A stretch of DNA of 64,000 nt, taken from assembly GCA_947627155.1 (NCBI GenBank), contig CANQUX010000003.1:1-64000 (forward strand). The letters run 5' to 3'. The translations under genes were made by a program, and so were the position numbers. Shown piece after piece: positions 1-11,701 of the stretch (position 1 is the stretch's first letter; each line of letters starts with the position of its first letter). This DNA is from an uncultured Alphaproteobacteria bacterium. Its GTDB lineage: Bacteria > Pseudomonadota > Alphaproteobacteria > CAAHEQ01 > UBA3637. Below the pieces are notes generated by a model. It saw nothing but the letters and a program-made list of their open reading frames with translations, had not been told where the DNA came from and did no database searches.

Positions 1-12
1 TTTCAGGAAAAA

Positions 13-63
13 ATAAATTTTTTTTGAAAAAATCAAAAAAAAGTGTTGCAAAAATCGTACGTT
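13..63 (-). repeat. Inverted copy of the cassette leader sequence (left arm of a ~50-bp inverted repeat; right arm 473-523)
   Basis: Reverse complement reads aaacgtacgatttttgcaacacttttttttgattttttcaaaaaaaattta; positions 473-523 read aaacgtacgatttttgcaacactttttttgattttttcaaaaaaatttta. Confidence 0.85.
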
Positions 64-130
64 TAATTGGGGAAAGAGAATCAGGGAAAATATGTTTGTT
101 TTATTCGGTATTCGTTGGGCTACTCTCTGT

Positions 131-190
131 TATTTTCGGCGGGAAGTGTCGGCTCGCGAAGTGTGAGCCGGCGCGGTGGGTCGAAAATGA
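131..190. repeat. Palindromic intergenic repeat, family 1 (REP/BIME-like)
   Basis: ttttcggcgggaagtg...cgcggtgggtcgaaaa with inner stem cggctcgcgaagtgtgagccg; same architecture at 47046-47100, 47161-47217, 49364-49425 and 49478-49537. Confidence 0.75.
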
Positions 191-218
191 GAAAAATAAA
201 TGATGCCGTTTTTTCTGC

Positions 219-247
219 TTGACAATGTTTTTGAGTGTCTTTATACT
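219..247 (+). promoter_or_regulatory. Sigma70-like promoter of cassette A
   Basis: TTGACA - 17 nt - TATACT just upstream of the conserved structured RNA. Confidence 0.75.
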
Positions 248-253
248 TGAAAG

Positions 254-457
254 CAAGGCAAGTGATGTGTGCCCCGAGGTATGAGAACCTCTCTATTCGT
301 ATCCTTGAAAAAGGATAAATTTTCACCTTGTTTTTTTAATAAGGTGAGTAATTGAACGACCGGAAGGCGGTAAAATAGCCTTTTGGTCAATATATCGCAC
401 TATGTCTGTTAGATAGTTAGCAACTTCCGGTCGCCTCTCATCAAGGCGATTTTTTTT
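254..457 (+). ncRNA. Conserved multi-hairpin RNA (leader or sRNA) of cassette A
   Basis: ~200-nt block nearly identical to 47387-47589 outside loops; hairpins gaggt/acctc, tatcctt-gaaa-aaggata, caccttg/aaggtg, gaccggaagg/ccttttggtc, actat/atagt; promoter upstream and intrinsic terminator at the end. Confidence 0.7.
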
Positions 458-458
458 G
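431..458 (+). terminator. Intrinsic terminator at end of cassette A RNA
   Basis: tcgcct-ctcatca-aggcga followed by T8. Confidence 0.75.
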
Positions 459-472
459 AATATGCATCAAAA

Positions 473-523
473 AAACGTACGATTTTTGCAACACTTTTTT
501 TGATTTTTTCAAAAAAATTTTAT
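473..523 (+). repeat. Right arm of inverted repeat / conserved cassette leader
   Basis: Inverted match to 13-63; direct match to cassette B at about 47604-47656. Confidence 0.8.
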
Positions 524-538
524 TTGGAGGTAAATTTA

Positions 539-643
539 ATGCAATATCAAGATGTTATAAAACGGTTATTTTGGCAATTTTTGAGGGTGATTTTGCCCCC
601 GAAACCGCGTTGCATTAAAGGTACGTTTAATTTATACAATTGA
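539..643 (+). CDS. Conserved 34-aa small protein MQYQDVIKRLFWQFLRVILPPKPRCIKGTFNLYN
   Basis: RBS ggagg 8-9 nt upstream; paralogue MQYQTVIKSLFHQFLRVFLPLNQRCIKGTFNLYN in cassette B at 47672-47776 with identical length and C-terminus. Confidence 0.65.
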   Translation: MQYQDVIKRLFWQFLRVILPPKPRCIKGTFNLYN

Positions 644-668
644 AAGATAGAACACGGGAGGAAAGTTC

Positions 669-1889
669 ATGAAAAAACAAAAAAATAAGCAATTAAAACA
701 AGTTCAAAATCAAGCGCAAGAAGGGCGCAGTATGATTGAAATGTTGGGCGTGCTGGCTATTATCGGCGTGCTGTCAATCGGTGGCATTGCCGGCTATCGC
801 TGGGGCATGGATAAGCATGTATCGAATCAGATTCTTTATGAAATGAATCTCAACAGCGCCCAACTGGCTATGCTTTTACAAAAGGGAAATCCCGACGGGG
901 TAACGCTTTCATTGGGTTCGCCCTATGATGACGGCAAGTTTCGCACGGTGGATTACGGATTCGAATATGCTTGCGGGGAAGAAGCAAGTTTCGGACATGA
1001 CTGTAAATTTATTGATGAAACAATGTATTCCATGACGGCAAGGGGGCTTCCGAAACGGGTATGTAATATGCTGGGCGATGCGGTATTCGGTATGGCCTAT
1101 TATTATGACAGCGAAATTAACGGTGGAGATAATGATAATGAGTGCAATGACACAGGTAACACCGTAACGGTGTTTTTTGACACGGATACCACGGTTGAGG
1201 GTGGCATCCCGCGGCCGGAGGAATCGGAAACTCACACACCCGCACCGGAAGTAACGGAGCCGACCACCTCAACAGAGATAACGACGCCTGAAACCACAAC
1301 AACCACAGTAGAAACAACGACGCCTGAGATCACGACAACGGAGGTCACAACCTATACATCATCTGCAACATGTTCTTCAACGGAATCAACAACATACACA
1401 AGCACATATACAGCTACACCGTTTGTAACGACAACAATATTCAGTGAATGCGATGATAATGATGATTGTGGCGCAAACCAGTATTGCTATTTTAGCAACT
1501 CCAACAGTTGTACTAAACAAACAGATTATCCAGGAAAATGTAGAAGTAATACACCTGACGTAAAGGTAGATGTAGATGGAAGGACATTTTTTGCGAAAAA
1601 CGAAGATATGAGTTGGTGGAGTGCCCAGAATTTCTGTATAAGTAATGGAAAACAGATGGTAAGTACATCCGATTTGGGTTGTGAGGAAGATGTTTGTTCA
1701 TCATATACGGTAGAAAAGTTGGTAGAGAAGTTGATCGATAGTTCGAATGGCGGCTATTGGTTGGCCGATGGGTACATTGATTCCTGCAACACGTACGGAC
1801 TTTTCTTCTACTACGGTTACGCCCTCATCAACGGAATCCAGCAGTACGAGCGCATGTACGCCTTATGTGTATCACCAACAACAGAGTGA
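669..1889 (+). CDS. Type IV prepilin-like protein with Thr-rich stalk and C-terminal lectin-like variable domain (putative DGR target)
   Basis: N-terminal EGR^SMIEMLGVLAIIGVLSIGGIAGY (prepilin/pseudopilin signal, Glu+5); TTTxE-rich central region; C-terminal WWSAQNFCISNGKQMVS...GYW...ALC domain homologous to 47802-49133. Confidence 0.85.
   Translation: MKKQKNKQLKQVQNQAQEGRSMIEMLGVLAIIGVLSIGGIAGYRWGMDKHVSNQILYEMNLNSAQLAMLLQKGNPDGVTLSLGSPYDDGKFRTVDYGFEYACGEEASFGHDCKFIDETMYSMTARGLPKRVCNMLGDAVFGMAYYYDSEINGGDNDNECNDTGNTVTVFFDTDTTVEGGIPRPEESETHTPAPEVTEPTTSTEITTPETTTTTVETTTPEITTTEVTTYTSSATCSSTESTTYTSTYTATPFVTTTIFSECDDNDDCGANQYCYFSNSNSCTKQTDYPGKCRSNTPDVKVDVDGRTFFAKNEDMSWWSAQNFCISNGKQMVSTSDLGCEEDVCSSYTVEKLVEKLIDSSNGGYWLADGYIDSCNTYGLFFYYGYALINGIQQYERMYALCVSPTTE
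1780..1869 (+). other. Putative DGR variable region (VR) of cassette A
   Basis: Shares edges attcctgca...cgta...gccttatgtg with cassette B but internal codons diverge; all Y/F/I/N codons in this segment end in C, unlike the rest of the window. Confidence 0.6.
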
Positions 1890-1902
1890 GGCCAGCCTGC
1901 CA

Positions 1903-1971
1903 TTTCCCCCTATCGGCCCATAGCGATGCGCTGCTTTCAGTAGCGCATCACACCCGCCGATAGAGGGGAAA
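1903..1971. repeat. Palindromic intergenic repeat, family 2, 3' of cassette A
   Basis: tttccccctatcggc...gatgcgct/agcgcatc...gccgatagaggggaaa; same architecture at 47259-47328 and 49206-49275. Confidence 0.75.
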
Positions 1972-2010
1972 TATCATCGGCAACATTATAATCGCAGCCT
2001 TTATTCTGCA

Positions 2011-2095
2011 AAAAGCGCCCGAGAATATCCGCCGCCGATAATAAAAACATAAAAAAAGCGCCCGAGGATACCCCGCCGCCAATAAAAACATAAAA
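2011..2095. repeat. Two-copy tandem repeat (~42 bp unit)
   Basis: aaaaagcgcccgagaatatccgccgccgataataaaaacat / aaaaaagcgcccgaggataccccgccgccaataaaaacat. Confidence 0.8.
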
Positions 2096-2131
2096 AAAAC
2101 ACCGCTTCTTGTGCGCAGCGGTGCTTTTTTT
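2093..2131. terminator. Bidirectional intrinsic terminator
   Basis: aaaaaaaacaccgct-tcttgtgcgc-agcggtgcttttttt. Confidence 0.7.
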
Positions 2132-2143
2132 ATGCAATTCAAT

Positions 2144-2491
2144 TTAAAGATATTCGGATAAATAAGTCTTTAATTCCGTTAAATCTTGAATTAACTTTTC
2201 CGTTTCCGGCGAGACTTCTTCCGTTTTTTCAAGTATCGGATCATCGGGATTGTTACGCGTGGCTTTCAGGCGCTTTTGCACCCCCTTAATGGTAAACCCT
2301 TCTTTATATAAATAATCCCGAATGCGTGCCAATAAAACAACGTCTTCCGCCTCATAATAACGCCTTCCCATTCGTTTAATCGGTTTAATTTGATGAAACT
2401 GCGTTTCCCAAAACCGTAAAACGGAAGCCGGTACTTGCAGTAAATCTGCAACTTCGGTAATGGTTCGGTAGGCGTTTTCGGTTTTTAACAT
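2144..2491 (-). CDS. MerR family transcriptional regulator
   Basis: [25 protein letters not shown]...[33 protein letters not shown]; adjacent to ihfA. Confidence 0.88.
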   Translation of the reverse strand: MLKTENAYRTITEVADLLQVPASVLRFWETQFHQIKPIKRMGRRYYEAEDVVLLARIRDYLYKEGFTIKGVQKRLKATRNNPDDPILEKTEEVSPETEKLIQDLTELKTYLSEYL

Positions 2492-2494
2492 TGA

Positions 2495-2782
2495 TTATTT
2501 TAAAGCGTTTTTCAATGTGTTAGAGGCTTTAAAAGATAAAACGGTACGCGGTGTAATGGTATGTTGTTTCCCGGTTTTGGGGTTCCGGCCGATTCGTTCT
2601 TTCTTGGTATGAGGAATAAACGTTGCAAAACGGGAAATTTTAACCGTTTCACCTTTTTGTAAGGCTTCAATGATACCGGCAATAATTTGCTCAATCAGCT
2701 TGAAAGCCTCCGAATGTGAAAATCCGAGTTCTCTGTAAATGGCATCGGCAATATCTGCCCGTGTAATTGTTTTGTTTTTCAT
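2495..2782 (-). CDS. ihfA: Integration host factor subunit alpha (HU/IHF family)
   Basis: MKNKTITRADIADAIYRELGFSHSEAFKLIEQIIAGIIEALQKGETVKISRFATF...GRNPKTGKQHTITPRTVLSFKAS; internal ATG with RBS chosen. Confidence 0.9.
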   Translation of the reverse strand: MKNKTITRADIADAIYRELGFSHSEAFKLIEQIIAGIIEALQKGETVKISRFATFIPHTKKERIGRNPKTGKQHTITPRTVLSFKASNTLKNALK

Positions 2783-2851
2783 TTTTGTTCTCCTCATTAT
2801 TTTTAATATTGTTATATTGTCATATTTTTTAAAGAATTTCAAGTGTTTTTT

Positions 2852-3814
2852 TTATAAACGTATTAAAGCGCCTGCCCATGTGAAGCCGCCGCCCATTGCG
2901 TCCAGTAAAATTAAATGCCCCTTTTTCAGTTTTCCGCTCGCGATGCCTTCATGCAAAGCCAACGGAATGGAGGCCGCCGATGTGTTGCCGTGTTCCGTTA
3001 ACGTAACGATAACCCGTTCCATCGGTATATTCAGCTTTTTGGCTGTTCCCTCAATAATACGCACATTGGCTTGATGCGGAACCAAAAAGTCAACCGCATT
3101 TTTATCCGTATGCGTTTTGTTTAAAACTTCTTCCGCCACTTCGGTTAAATTGGTAACCGCATGCCGAAAAACTTCGCGTCCTTCCATAAGGACATATCCC
3201 GCCGTTTGCGTTGTGGAAACACCACCCGTTGTAGTCAGCAGATGCCGAAAACGACCGTCGGAATGCAATATAATATCTAAAATGCCCGCATCACCGTCTT
3301 CTTCCGTTGCGGCACTGATAACGGCAGCGCCTGCGCCGTCACCGAACAAAACACAGGTGTTTCTGTCTTTCCAATCAACAATGCGGGAAAGCGTTTCCGC
3401 GCCGATAACCAGCGCTGTTTTCACGCTTTTGTTGATAATAAATTGATTGGCCACGTTTAAAGCATACATAAAACCGGAGCAGGCGGCTTGAACATCAAAA
3501 GCAAACCCGTGCGTCATGCCGATGGCCTCCTGCACCCGAACCGCCGTTGCCGGCGTGGTATTATCCGGCGTGGTGGTTGCCAAAACAAGCAAATCAATAT
3601 CATTGCCTGTTAAATGCGCATTTTTGAGTGCTTCTTTGGCGGCATGAACGGCCAATGTGGATGTGTATTCCTCTTTATCGGCAATATGACGCCGTTGAAT
3701 GCCCGTTCGTTCCCGAATCCACGAATCGCTGGTTTCTACCATTTTTTCCAAATCAAAATTGGTTAATATTTTTTCGGGTAGATAACTGCCGGTTCCGCGA
3801 ATAACAGATTTCAT
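2852..3814 (-). CDS. fabH: 3-oxoacyl-ACP synthase III
   Basis: GTGSYLPEKILTNFDLEKMVETSDSWIRERTGI...QAACSGFMYAL...HQANVRIIEGTAKKL. Confidence 0.96.
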   Translation of the reverse strand: MKSVIRGTGSYLPEKILTNFDLEKMVETSDSWIRERTGIQRRHIADKEEYTSTLAVHAAKEALKNAHLTGNDIDLLVLATTTPDNTTPATAVRVQEAIGMTHGFAFDVQAACSGFMYALNVANQFIINKSVKTALVIGAETLSRIVDWKDRNTCVLFGDGAGAAVISAATEEDGDAGILDIILHSDGRFRHLLTTTGGVSTTQTAGYVLMEGREVFRHAVTNLTEVAEEVLNKTHTDKNAVDFLVPHQANVRIIEGTAKKLNIPMERVIVTLTEHGNTSAASIPLALHEGIASGKLKKGHLILLDAMGGGFTWAGALIRL

Positions 3815-3825
3815 TGCTTCCTCGC

Positions 3826-4872
3826 TTACTCTTCGCCGGATATATCCGGAACATCAACGTCCATCACATGTTTTAATTCGGTTTTAATTTTATCGCACAA
3901 ATTTTTTCGCGCCATACGAACGGCCGATTCCACGGCACAGGCAAACGCAAACGAATCCGCCCCGCCGTGACTTTTCACCGAAATGCCGTTTAACCCTAAA
4001 AACATGGCGCCGTTATACATGCGCGGATCCATTTTCTTTTTCAGCTGATTTAAAGTCGGTTTGGCAATTAAAAAGCCTATGGAGGCAAACAGCGAATGTT
4101 TGACGGCCTGTTTCATCATGCCCGCAATAAATTTTGCCGTGCCTTCAATTGTTTTTAAAGCAACATTGCCGGAAAATCCGTCGGCAACAACCACATCGGA
4201 TTTACCCGCACAAATATCATTCCCTTCCACAAAACCGACAAAATTGATTTTCCCCTCCAGCCCTTTTAAAACGCTGGCGGCTTCGCGAATTTCATCACGT
4301 CCTTTCGTTTCCTCCGAACCGATGTTCAATAACCCGATTGACGGCTTTTCTGTTTGAAACAAAACATGATGCAACACATGCCCCATAATGGAAAATTCAA
4401 TTAAATTTTGAGAGTTACACTCGGCATTGGCGCCTAAATCCAACGCAACAATCGGCCCCGTTGCCGACGGCAGAACCGCTGCAATGGCCGGCCGGTCAAT
4501 GCCGGATAACGTGCCTAAACAGATTTTGCTCATAGCCATTAACGCACCGGTATTTCCTGCCGAAACAACGGCTTTTGCATAACCGTTCCGCACGGACATA
4601 ATGGCCTTCCACATGCTGCTTTCGCGTCCGGAGCGAACGGCAACGGACGGCTTGGCATCGCCTTTAATGATATCGGTTGTCGGATGAATTCTATATCTGT
4701 CATCAGGCAAACGATTGGCATCTGCCAGCTTTTTGATTTTTTCTTCATCACCGAACAGAAAGAAAAAGACGGATTTGTCTTTTTTCGCAACACGCGCAAC
4801 ACCTTCAATAATTGCTTCCGGTGCATTATCACCGCCCATGGCGTCAATTGCTATGACAAGAGTTTCACTCAA
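3826..4872 (-). CDS. plsX: Phosphate acyltransferase PlsX
   Basis: IAIDAMGGDNAPEAIIEGV...SAGNTGALMAMSKICLGTLSGIDRPAIAAVLP; adjacent to fabH. Confidence 0.96.
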   Translation of the reverse strand: MSETLVIAIDAMGGDNAPEAIIEGVARVAKKDKSVFFFLFGDEEKIKKLADANRLPDDRYRIHPTTDIIKGDAKPSVAVRSGRESSMWKAIMSVRNGYAKAVVSAGNTGALMAMSKICLGTLSGIDRPAIAAVLPSATGPIVALDLGANAECNSQNLIEFSIMGHVLHHVLFQTEKPSIGLLNIGSEETKGRDEIREAASVLKGLEGKINFVGFVEGNDICAGKSDVVVADGFSGNVALKTIEGTAKFIAGMMKQAVKHSLFASIGFLIAKPTLNQLKKKMDPRMYNGAMFLGLNGISVKSHGGADSFAFACAVESAVRMARKNLCDKIKTELKHVMDVDVPDISGEE

Positions 4873-4881
4873 AATAAATCC

Positions 4882-5073
4882 TTATTTTTCCGCGTTGTCT
4901 TTTTTAACAATAATTTCTTTCTTGTTGTATGTGCCGCAAGATTCGCAAACATGGTGCGGACGCACTAATTCGCCACATTTCGGACATTCATTGCAAGCGT
5001 TTGATTTTAAAGCTAAATGCGAACGACGCATATTCTTTTTTGATTTAGATGTTTTTTTCTTTGGTACTGCCAT
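4882..5073 (-). CDS. rpmF: 50S ribosomal protein L32
   Basis: [49 protein letters not shown]. Confidence 0.96.
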   Translation of the reverse strand: MAVPKKKTSKSKKNMRRSHLALKSNACNECPKCGELVRPHHVCESCGTYNKKEIIVKKDNAEK

Positions 5074-5214
5074 TTTTTATTCTCACTCTTAAAATTAACG
5101 GAATATCACCCATTGATATTCCTGATTATATAAACAGAATATCCTTATACATAAAAATCTTTTTTTTTGCAAGTGTTTTTTTGTATTTTCCCCGAAAATA
5201 AGGAAAATTTTTAT

Positions 5215-7905
5215 TTAATCGCTTGCCGCATTGAAGATTTGTTCTTGTTTTTGACGAATGCTTTCAGGTACCTCTTCGCTTGAAACGGTCTTTAAAATTG
5301 TTTTCGGCTCAATTAAAAGCGTTTCTTTGTAAACGGTTTTAACTTGATTGGGCATTGTGCGTCCGTCAAGGTTAAAATAGGCATCCATACTGGTCGGATT
5401 TACCTGCGATAATAAGATATTGCCCGATTTTATGAGGTATTCCGGCGAATCGTTAAATAAAGCACTCTTTATTTTTTGATTTGTTCCCGTATATTTCACT
5501 AACGTATTATTTAATTTTATTTCGCTGTTGTTTAAACTCATCATATTCTGCCGCATTTCAACCGGTAAAGTAATGGAAGCACTTCCGGTTAACGCTATAT
5601 CGGGAACGGACCAATATGAACTGAGCGAATCCAAATCAAATTCCGGATTCTTTAAATAAATAACCGTACTGTTGGAGCGGTAAGGTAATAACATATTTTC
5701 CGCACTCAAAGAAATGCCGCTCGATTGAACTTTTAATGTGTTCAAACGCGTCATTTGATTATCAAATTTCACTATGGCATGAATGTTTTGTAAAGGAATC
5801 AAATTGTTTGAAATTTCCTGAATAAATAATTCCTGATTAGCCGCGGTGGTAAACGGTGTTAATGTTTGAACCATTAAAACGGTGTTTAATTTTTGAACCT
5901 GAATATTACCGAAATCAAAATTTACATCTGCCAATGACAGATAAAACGGACCGCTGATTTGTTTTTCGTTTTTCCAATTGATTTTGCCGTACAGCGCCGC
6001 ATTACCCGTTACGTTTTGTAATTCGGCCGGGAAGAGATTGGACAGTGTATTTAATGCCGGCATTTCCTTTTTCAAATTAAAAGGTTTAACGACAAAAGTT
6101 CCCTGAAATGTGCCATTCAACAAATTGGTTGTTCCGTTAAATTTTGATTGAATGGCATTGTTCAAAAGAGAAATATCGGCTCTTACAAGATTATTGCGGC
6201 GAGTCGCACTGACGGTGACGGGTATTTTTACAAGACGACTGTTTTTGAAAAAGACTTCTTTGGCATTTAACTGAAAATCAGGAATATCCTGCCAAATATC
6301 GTTGATGGAAACGTTCGCGTTATTTAATTTAATATCGGACGATTCATAATCGGCACCGTTAATATTGACCCGCATTTGCTCGGATTTTGTTTTTTCGCCC
6401 AGTTTTCCGGAGACGCTGATGCCTTTTGCTTGTAAAGTTAAATCGGAAGTATTGATGTTTCTGTATCCGTTAAAGGAAAAATCACTGATGGATAAATCAA
6501 TGGTTCCGACTTTGCCGTTTAAAATTAAATTCGGCCGTTCATTCGGGGTAATCGTGAAGGAGGTTCGGCCTTTTGAGATATAAGAATTTCCCTGATAATT
6601 TGTTTTTAATGATTGAATGTTAACGGTTATGTTTTTATCTGCCTGATAGGAACAAATAAAGTCTTTACAGATTAACTTACCGTTTAAAACACCGCTGGCA
6701 TTCGATAAAGTTAAACCGGATGTGGTTAAAGATTGCAAATTGACTCGAATCGCTTTGTTACTTTCAACCCGTGATAAATTTTTAATATTCAAGCCCTCAA
6801 AACCGAGTGTGAAGTCCGTTTTGGTTTCATCGGTTTTATTGGCTACTTCTTGATTAATGAAAGAAAGCTTGACAGTTCCTTTCAATAATTTGTTGGCTTC
6901 TTTTAAATCAATTTTGATACTTTTTTTATTTTTCCCGTAAACAAGTTCAACGGCACCGTTAATGGAAGACAAAGAATGTTGTGTTGTTGTAAATTTAAAT
7001 TGGCCGGAGATATTTTCAGGTTGTTGATTGGGAAACGATAAATTACCCGATAAAATATCCAAAGTCCATTCCAAATTGTCTCCCGTTCCGCTGATAGACA
7101 ACATACCTGAAACATTCATATAAGATTGTTTAATTGTTAAAGGAATGCTGATGCTGGTACTGTGTTCATAAAATCCCGTCATGGAAAATTGAACCGGCAA
7201 GTTATATTTTGTTCCTTTAATAACGGCGGTTGCATTGGTAACGGAAACAGAACCGATTTGGTGCCCGTTTTGAACGGCTTGATTGAGTTTAACCAATAAT
7301 TCGGCCAAATAACCGATTTCAAATTTATCATCTGTTTCCTGAATGGTAATGTTGACACCATCCAAAGAAACCGATTTGATTCGCTTATTCAAGAAATCGG
7401 AAAAATCGGAACGAATAACCATTTTATCAATGGAATAAGCACCTTTTTCATCCTTTAAATTCGTTAAAGAAATGCGGGATAAAGTATAGTCATCCAATTG
7501 CCAGTTCGATAAGTTAATGTTGTGTGTTTCGAAAAAGTTTTGAATATATGACGGATAACTTTGATAGGCATATCCCAACACCAACAAGGAACACAATCCG
7601 CCGAAATAAATAAGTCCGACAATAATACTCCATATAAATTGCATTAAGTTTAAACCGTGGGAATATTTATGTTGAACGGTATCGGTAAATAAAGTCGTGC
7701 GCATTAACGCAACGGTAAATAATTTTGAAAACGAAACGGGCGGATGTTGTTTTTGCTTTATTTTCTTTTCGTTTTCAATATCCTCGGCCGCAATTTGACT
7801 GAGTAGATCATTTTTACGGGGATTATTGAGAAAAGTGTTTAATTCCTCTTCAATACCGGGCGTATTGTTGTTTTGTGTTGTTTCTGTATTCATGTCATCC
7901 CTCAT
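5215..7905 (-). CDS. Large single-TM envelope protein, AsmA/YdbH-like
   Basis: N-terminal cytosolic segment, one TM (FIWSIIVGLIYFGGLCSLLVLGYAY), then long beta-rich region; family call is by resemblance only. Confidence 0.5.
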   Translation of the reverse strand: MRDDMNTETTQNNNTPGIEEELNTFLNNPRKNDLLSQIAAEDIENEKKIKQKQHPPVSFSKLFTVALMRTTLFTDTVQHKYSHGLNLMQFIWSIIVGLIYFGGLCSLLVLGYAYQSYPSYIQNFFETHNINLSNWQLDDYTLSRISLTNLKDEKGAYSIDKMVIRSDFSDFLNKRIKSVSLDGVNITIQETDDKFEIGYLAELLVKLNQAVQNGHQIGSVSVTNATAVIKGTKYNLPVQFSMTGFYEHSTSISIPLTIKQSYMNVSGMLSISGTGDNLEWTLDILSGNLSFPNQQPENISGQFKFTTTQHSLSSINGAVELVYGKNKKSIKIDLKEANKLLKGTVKLSFINQEVANKTDETKTDFTLGFEGLNIKNLSRVESNKAIRVNLQSLTTSGLTLSNASGVLNGKLICKDFICSYQADKNITVNIQSLKTNYQGNSYISKGRTSFTITPNERPNLILNGKVGTIDLSISDFSFNGYRNINTSDLTLQAKGISVSGKLGEKTKSEQMRVNINGADYESSDIKLNNANVSINDIWQDIPDFQLNAKEVFFKNSRLVKIPVTVSATRRNNLVRADISLLNNAIQSKFNGTTNLLNGTFQGTFVVKPFNLKKEMPALNTLSNLFPAELQNVTGNAALYGKINWKNEKQISGPFYLSLADVNFDFGNIQVQKLNTVLMVQTLTPFTTAANQELFIQEISNNLIPLQNIHAIVKFDNQMTRLNTLKVQSSGISLSAENMLLPYRSNSTVIYLKNPEFDLDSLSSYWSVPDIALTGSASITLPVEMRQNMMSLNNSEIKLNNTLVKYTGTNQKIKSALFNDSPEYLIKSGNILLSQVNPTSMDAYFNLDGRTMPNQVKTVYKETLLIEPKTILKTVSSEEVPESIRQKQEQIFNAASD

Positions 7906-7940
7906 AAAATTGGTTTTTTTTCAGTTTAACGAATTTTTTT

Positions 7941-11683
<3,743 letters not shown>

Positions 11684-11701
11684 AGATTCTTAAATACCCT
11701 A

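Noticed and set aside
254-457. Retron-type ncRNA or DGR template RNA interpretation of the cassette leader RNA
   Set aside because: No reverse transcriptase nearby, no msr/msd-like inverted arrangement, and no segment matching the VR edges (attcctgca...gccttatgtg).
462-503. Mini-ORF MHQKNVRFLQHFF upstream of the 34-aa ORF (in B it reads in frame into the small ORF from 47588)
   Set aside because: No RBS, reading frame broken in A but open in B, and it overlaps the terminator T-tract and AT hairpin; conservation is explained by the DNA/RNA element.
909-1235. Antisense ORFs within prepilin-like gene A
   Set aside because: Shadow ORFs opposite a strongly supported coding sequence.
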